Shown: piece after piece, positions 6,427-7,840 of the stretch | Layout of the letters: each line of letters opens with the position of its first letter | Position numbering within the stretch: position 1 is the first letter of the stretch | NCBI GenBank assembly: GCA_019423265.1 | Contig: JAHZBS010000108.1 | Location: 1 to 7,840, forward strand | From: Clostridiales bacterium | GTDB lineage: Bacteria > Bacillota_A > Clostridia > Lachnospirales > Bianqueaceae | Length of the DNA stretch: 7,840 nt | Direction of reading: 5' to 3' | Position numbers and translations under genes: made by a program | Notes under the pieces: generated by a model | What the model was told of the DNA's origin: nothing | Database searches by the model: none | What the model saw: the letters and a program-made list of their open reading frames with translations, nothing else

Positions 6427-7488
6427 TCACTCTACAGTTGGTGGAAGTGCAGTGGAAAGATCAGCGAGGGAGGATGGGACAGGTATCGTCCGATTTTCAC
6501 GGATCGCTGTATCGCCTAGTAGGGCGATACAGAATGCCTCATAGGCCTCATCGAGAGTAGGAGAGCCCTCCTGACCTGTCTCGATCATCTCAATCAGCGT
6601 GAGAAGCTGAGCCCACATGTTCTTATATTTGCTGGGAATATTGATGGTGTGGTAGACCCCATCATCTGCACAGTAATATTCAAGCAGATCGCCTTCCTCG
6701 CGGTCAAAAAGGCGATTTTCCTTCAAAGTGATGCGAATACGACCGCGCGTACCGATAAACTCTTTTAAATTTTCCGAAGCCATCGATTTAGACCAGCCGG
6801 CTTCATAGTAAGCGCTGGCGCCGTTGGACAAGGTCATGGTTAAGATTCCGTGGTCATATATCGGTGCTTTGGTGTGAATGGCCGTTCCGACCCCTGATAT
6901 GGATGTGATCGAAAGCCCTGTAAACCAGCGGATAACATCAATGTAGTGAACGCCGCAGTCCACGATGGGAGGACAATCGTGAAGAAGAGCCTGATATCGC
7001 TTTGGCTCCATCGTATGATGGTTCTGTGCCATGCGGATCAGGCGGATATCCCCGATGGCGCCCTCCTGGATCAGCTTTGCGGCGCGTTGATACGTTAGAT
7101 TATGGCGAAGCACATGGGCGATTAACACTTTAGGGTCCGAACTCTTGACCAGATCATAAAAGCGGCGGGCGTCACGGAAATTGGCAGCCGTCATTGGCTT
7201 TTCGCACAAAACATGCTTTCCGGCTGCTAGACAATCTTTTAGAATTGCGAAATGGGAGCCCGCATAGGTGGCGATGATGACAATGTCAACATCTTCGCGG
7301 CTCAAATAGGGGCGGTAGTCCGTTCCATAGCTGAGAGCGCCATATTTTCTGGCAAAAGCTTGCGCCTGCTTCTCAACGAGATCGACAACGCCGGCGATAC
7401 GGATGCCATCGCGGTAATAGATATCCTCAATATGAGATTCTCCAATATGTCCACATCCAATTAGAACAATTCCATATGTTTTTTTCAT
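6427..7488 (-). CDS. Gfo/Idh/MocA-family NAD(P)-dependent oxidoreductase
   Basis: A 353-residue cytoplasmic dehydrogenase of the family's usual length. The N-terminal Rossmann domain has 'VLIGCGHIGESH' (Gly11, Gly13, Gly16), and Asp36 at the end of beta-2 suggests NAD preference. 'CEKPM' (Lys97) is the conserved E-K-P loop, and 'DCGVHYIDVIRW' gives the D177-x3-H181 catalytic pair. The C-terminal alpha/beta domain includes 'EFIGTRGRIRI'. Members act on sugars, inositols and related polyols, but the substrate cannot be assigned here. ATG 7488 is preceded by GGAGG (- strand, 7498-7494) with a five-base spacer. The gene converges on pyk, with 19 bases between the stops, so its regulation is separate. 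Its leader carries dispersed repeat copy B. No partner catabolic or transport gene is visible. Confidence 0.93.
   Translation of the reverse strand: MKKTYGIVLIGCGHIGESHIEDIYYRDGIRIAGVVDLVEKQAQAFARKYGALSYGTDYRPYLSREDVDIVIIATYAGSHFAILKDCLAAGKHVLCEKPMTAANFRDARRFYDLVKSSDPKVLIAHVLRHNLTYQRAAKLIQEGAIGDIRLIRMAQNHHTMEPKRYQALLHDCPPIVDCGVHYIDVIRWFTGLSITSISGVGTAIHTKAPIYDHGILTMTLSNGASAYYEAGWSKSMASENLKEFIGTRGRIRITLKENRLFDREEGDLLEYYCADDGVYHTINIPSKYKNMWAQLLTLIEMIETGQEGSPTLDEAYEAFCIALLGDTAIRENRTIPVPSSLADLSTALPPTVE
6507..6532. repeat. 10-bp perfect inverted repeat inside the oxidoreductase gene
   Basis: CTGTATCGCC (6507-6516) and GGCGATACAG (6523-6532) form perfect arms around the loop TAGTAG. The repeat falls within codons for 'ALLGDTAI', about 80 bases before the gene's stop. 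It has no T-run on either side, so it is not an obvious terminator. It may be an mRNA hairpin, a protein-binding palindrome or chance. Confidence 0.5.
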
Positions 7489-7500
7489 TGCGTCCTCCAG

Positions 7501-7577
7501 ATAAATCTCTATTCGGGAGCGTTAGCGGTGAGGCAACTTCTGCCATGAGAGCTGCCTGTGACGCTCCGGCACAAATA
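7501..7577 (-). repeat. Short dispersed repeat, copy B
   Basis: Read on the - strand this matches copy A: a perfect 21-base block (7577-7557), a perfect 11-base block CCGCTAACGCT (7528-7518) and a tail matching at 12 of 17 positions (7517-7501). Between them copy B has about 28 bases against 19 in copy A. It can form a stem GGAGCGT/ACGCTCC (7567-7561 with 7522-7516) enclosing a second stem AGGCA/TGCCT (7557-7553 with 7535-7531). It ends 12 bases before the oxidoreductase ATG, so, as with copy A, it lies in the sense strand of a 5' leader. Not recognised as a named riboswitch or insertion element. Confidence 0.75.
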
Positions 7578-7663
7578 CACTATGCTACTTCTATAACCAA
7601 TTTAGTTTATCACAGAAAGTGTAAAAAAACAATTCCTATCCTGTCTGAACTTCTATAAGTCCT

Positions 7664-7692
7664 ACTATAGCGGATTGTCGGGGTCAACGCAA
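7664..7692 (-). promoter_or_regulatory. Possible promoter for the oxidoreductase
   Basis: On the - strand TTGCGT (7692-7687) is followed after 17 bases by TATAGT (7669-7664). The -10 box is good (five of six) but the -35 box is weak (three of six). Transcription from here would give a leader of roughly 170 bases that includes repeat copy B. Confidence 0.35.
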
Positions 7693-7804
7693 TGCAGAAA
7701 AAAATTGTATGCATGGAGAAATCAACTATTCCCTTTTATATGGCTGCTTGTACCGATATTGTAATCTATTTTCTGAAAAAATCAAAAAAAAGTGAAAAAA
7801 GGAG

Positions 7805-7836
7805 TTGACAGAAGAAGGGAGGTGTGGTAATATAAT
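7805..7836 (+). promoter_or_regulatory. Strong rightward promoter at the window edge
   Basis: A consensus TTGACA (7805-7810) is followed after 17 bases by TAATAT (7828-7833); a perfect TATAAT (7831-7836) overlaps it at 20 bases. An A-rich tract with repeated A-runs lies immediately upstream (about 7777-7800) and resembles an UP element. The gene it drives lies beyond the window, so its nature cannot be stated. Confidence 0.65.
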
Positions 7837-7840
7837 AAAC

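Larger units (their letters stand above)
7501..7804. other. Intergenic region without a gene
   Basis: Between the oxidoreductase start and the promoter at the right edge I find no credible coding sequence. A 60-codon open frame (7476-7658, +) has no family resemblance and covers the repeat. The region holds repeat copy B, the possible leftward promoter, two direct copies of ACTTCTATAA (7587-7596 and 7649-7658), and an A-rich tract from about 7777 that leads into the rightward promoter. No Rho-independent terminator is seen. Confidence 0.7.

Noticed and set aside
6405..6430. Rho-independent terminator between pyk and the oxidoreductase
   Set aside because: Only a 4-bp GAGC/GCTC pairing can be drawn in the short convergent gap and there is no T-run on either strand.
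7501..7577. Integron attC or known riboswitch identity for the repeat
   Set aside because: GCGTTAGCGG recalls an attC core, but no matching partner core or integrase is present. The conserved bases do not match the fluoride, preQ1, guanidine, TPP, ZTP or c-di-GMP aptamer patterns I can recall.
1558..7577. Invertible 6-kb segment bounded by the opposed repeat copies
   Set aside because: The 21-base identical arms are inverted, but no recombinase is present and inversion would separate housekeeping and pilus genes from their promoters. Recombination between the copies remains possible but unsupported.
7476..7658. 60-residue plus-strand frame in the right intergenic region
   Set aside because: It starts inside the opposite-strand oxidoreductase gene, runs across the repeat and has no ribosome binding site or recognisable pattern.
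1..7840. CRISPR array, tRNA or rRNA genes, transposase
   Set aside because: No regularly spaced direct repeats, no cloverleaf or rRNA-like sequence, and no transposase or integrase motifs were seen on either strand.

Overview
The window looks like chromosomal DNA from a Gram-positive anaerobe of the class Clostridia (Eubacteriales; family not resolved). The evidence is an association typical of that group: a DUF5702 protein, a TadE-like protein, a prepilin peptidase and a DUF6382 protein in one run. AGGAGG-type ribosome binding sites and moderate GC content agree with this. There are eight protein-coding genes (the first cut by the left edge), no RNA genes, no CRISPR array and no recognisable transposase.

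Bases 1-2859 (+ strand) are the distal end of a Flp/Tad-type pilus or secretion cluster: the C-terminal part of a DUF5702 envelope protein, a TadE-like pseudopilin with two C-terminal H-x3-C-x22-C-x2-C modules, a small CpaA/TadV-type prepilin peptidase, and a DUF6382 protein that ends without the FHA domain often found in its family. Bases 2886-2914 hold a good sigma-A type promoter for a separate operon (2965-6407): a class I SAM-dependent methyltransferase, Hsp33 (hslO) and pyruvate kinase (pyk) with the extra C-terminal PEP-utiliser domain. The methyltransferase and hslO overlap by 8 bases, and pyk follows 16 bases after hslO. A Gfo/Idh/MocA-family oxidoreductase lies on the - strand (6427-7488), convergent with pyk. 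The right end (7501-7840) has no gene. It holds the oxidoreductase leader with a possible promoter, and at the very edge a strong rightward promoter for a gene outside the window.

The most unusual signal is a short dispersed repeat. One copy (1558-1625, + orientation) lies directly before the prepilin peptidase start, and the second (7501-7577, - orientation) lies directly before the oxidoreductase start. The two share a perfect 21-base block, a perfect 11-base block and a similar tail, and both can fold. Each copy precedes a start codon in the sense orientation, upstream of functionally unrelated genes. This suggests a small mobile or repeated structured element inserted in 5' leader positions. 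I do not recognise it as a named family.
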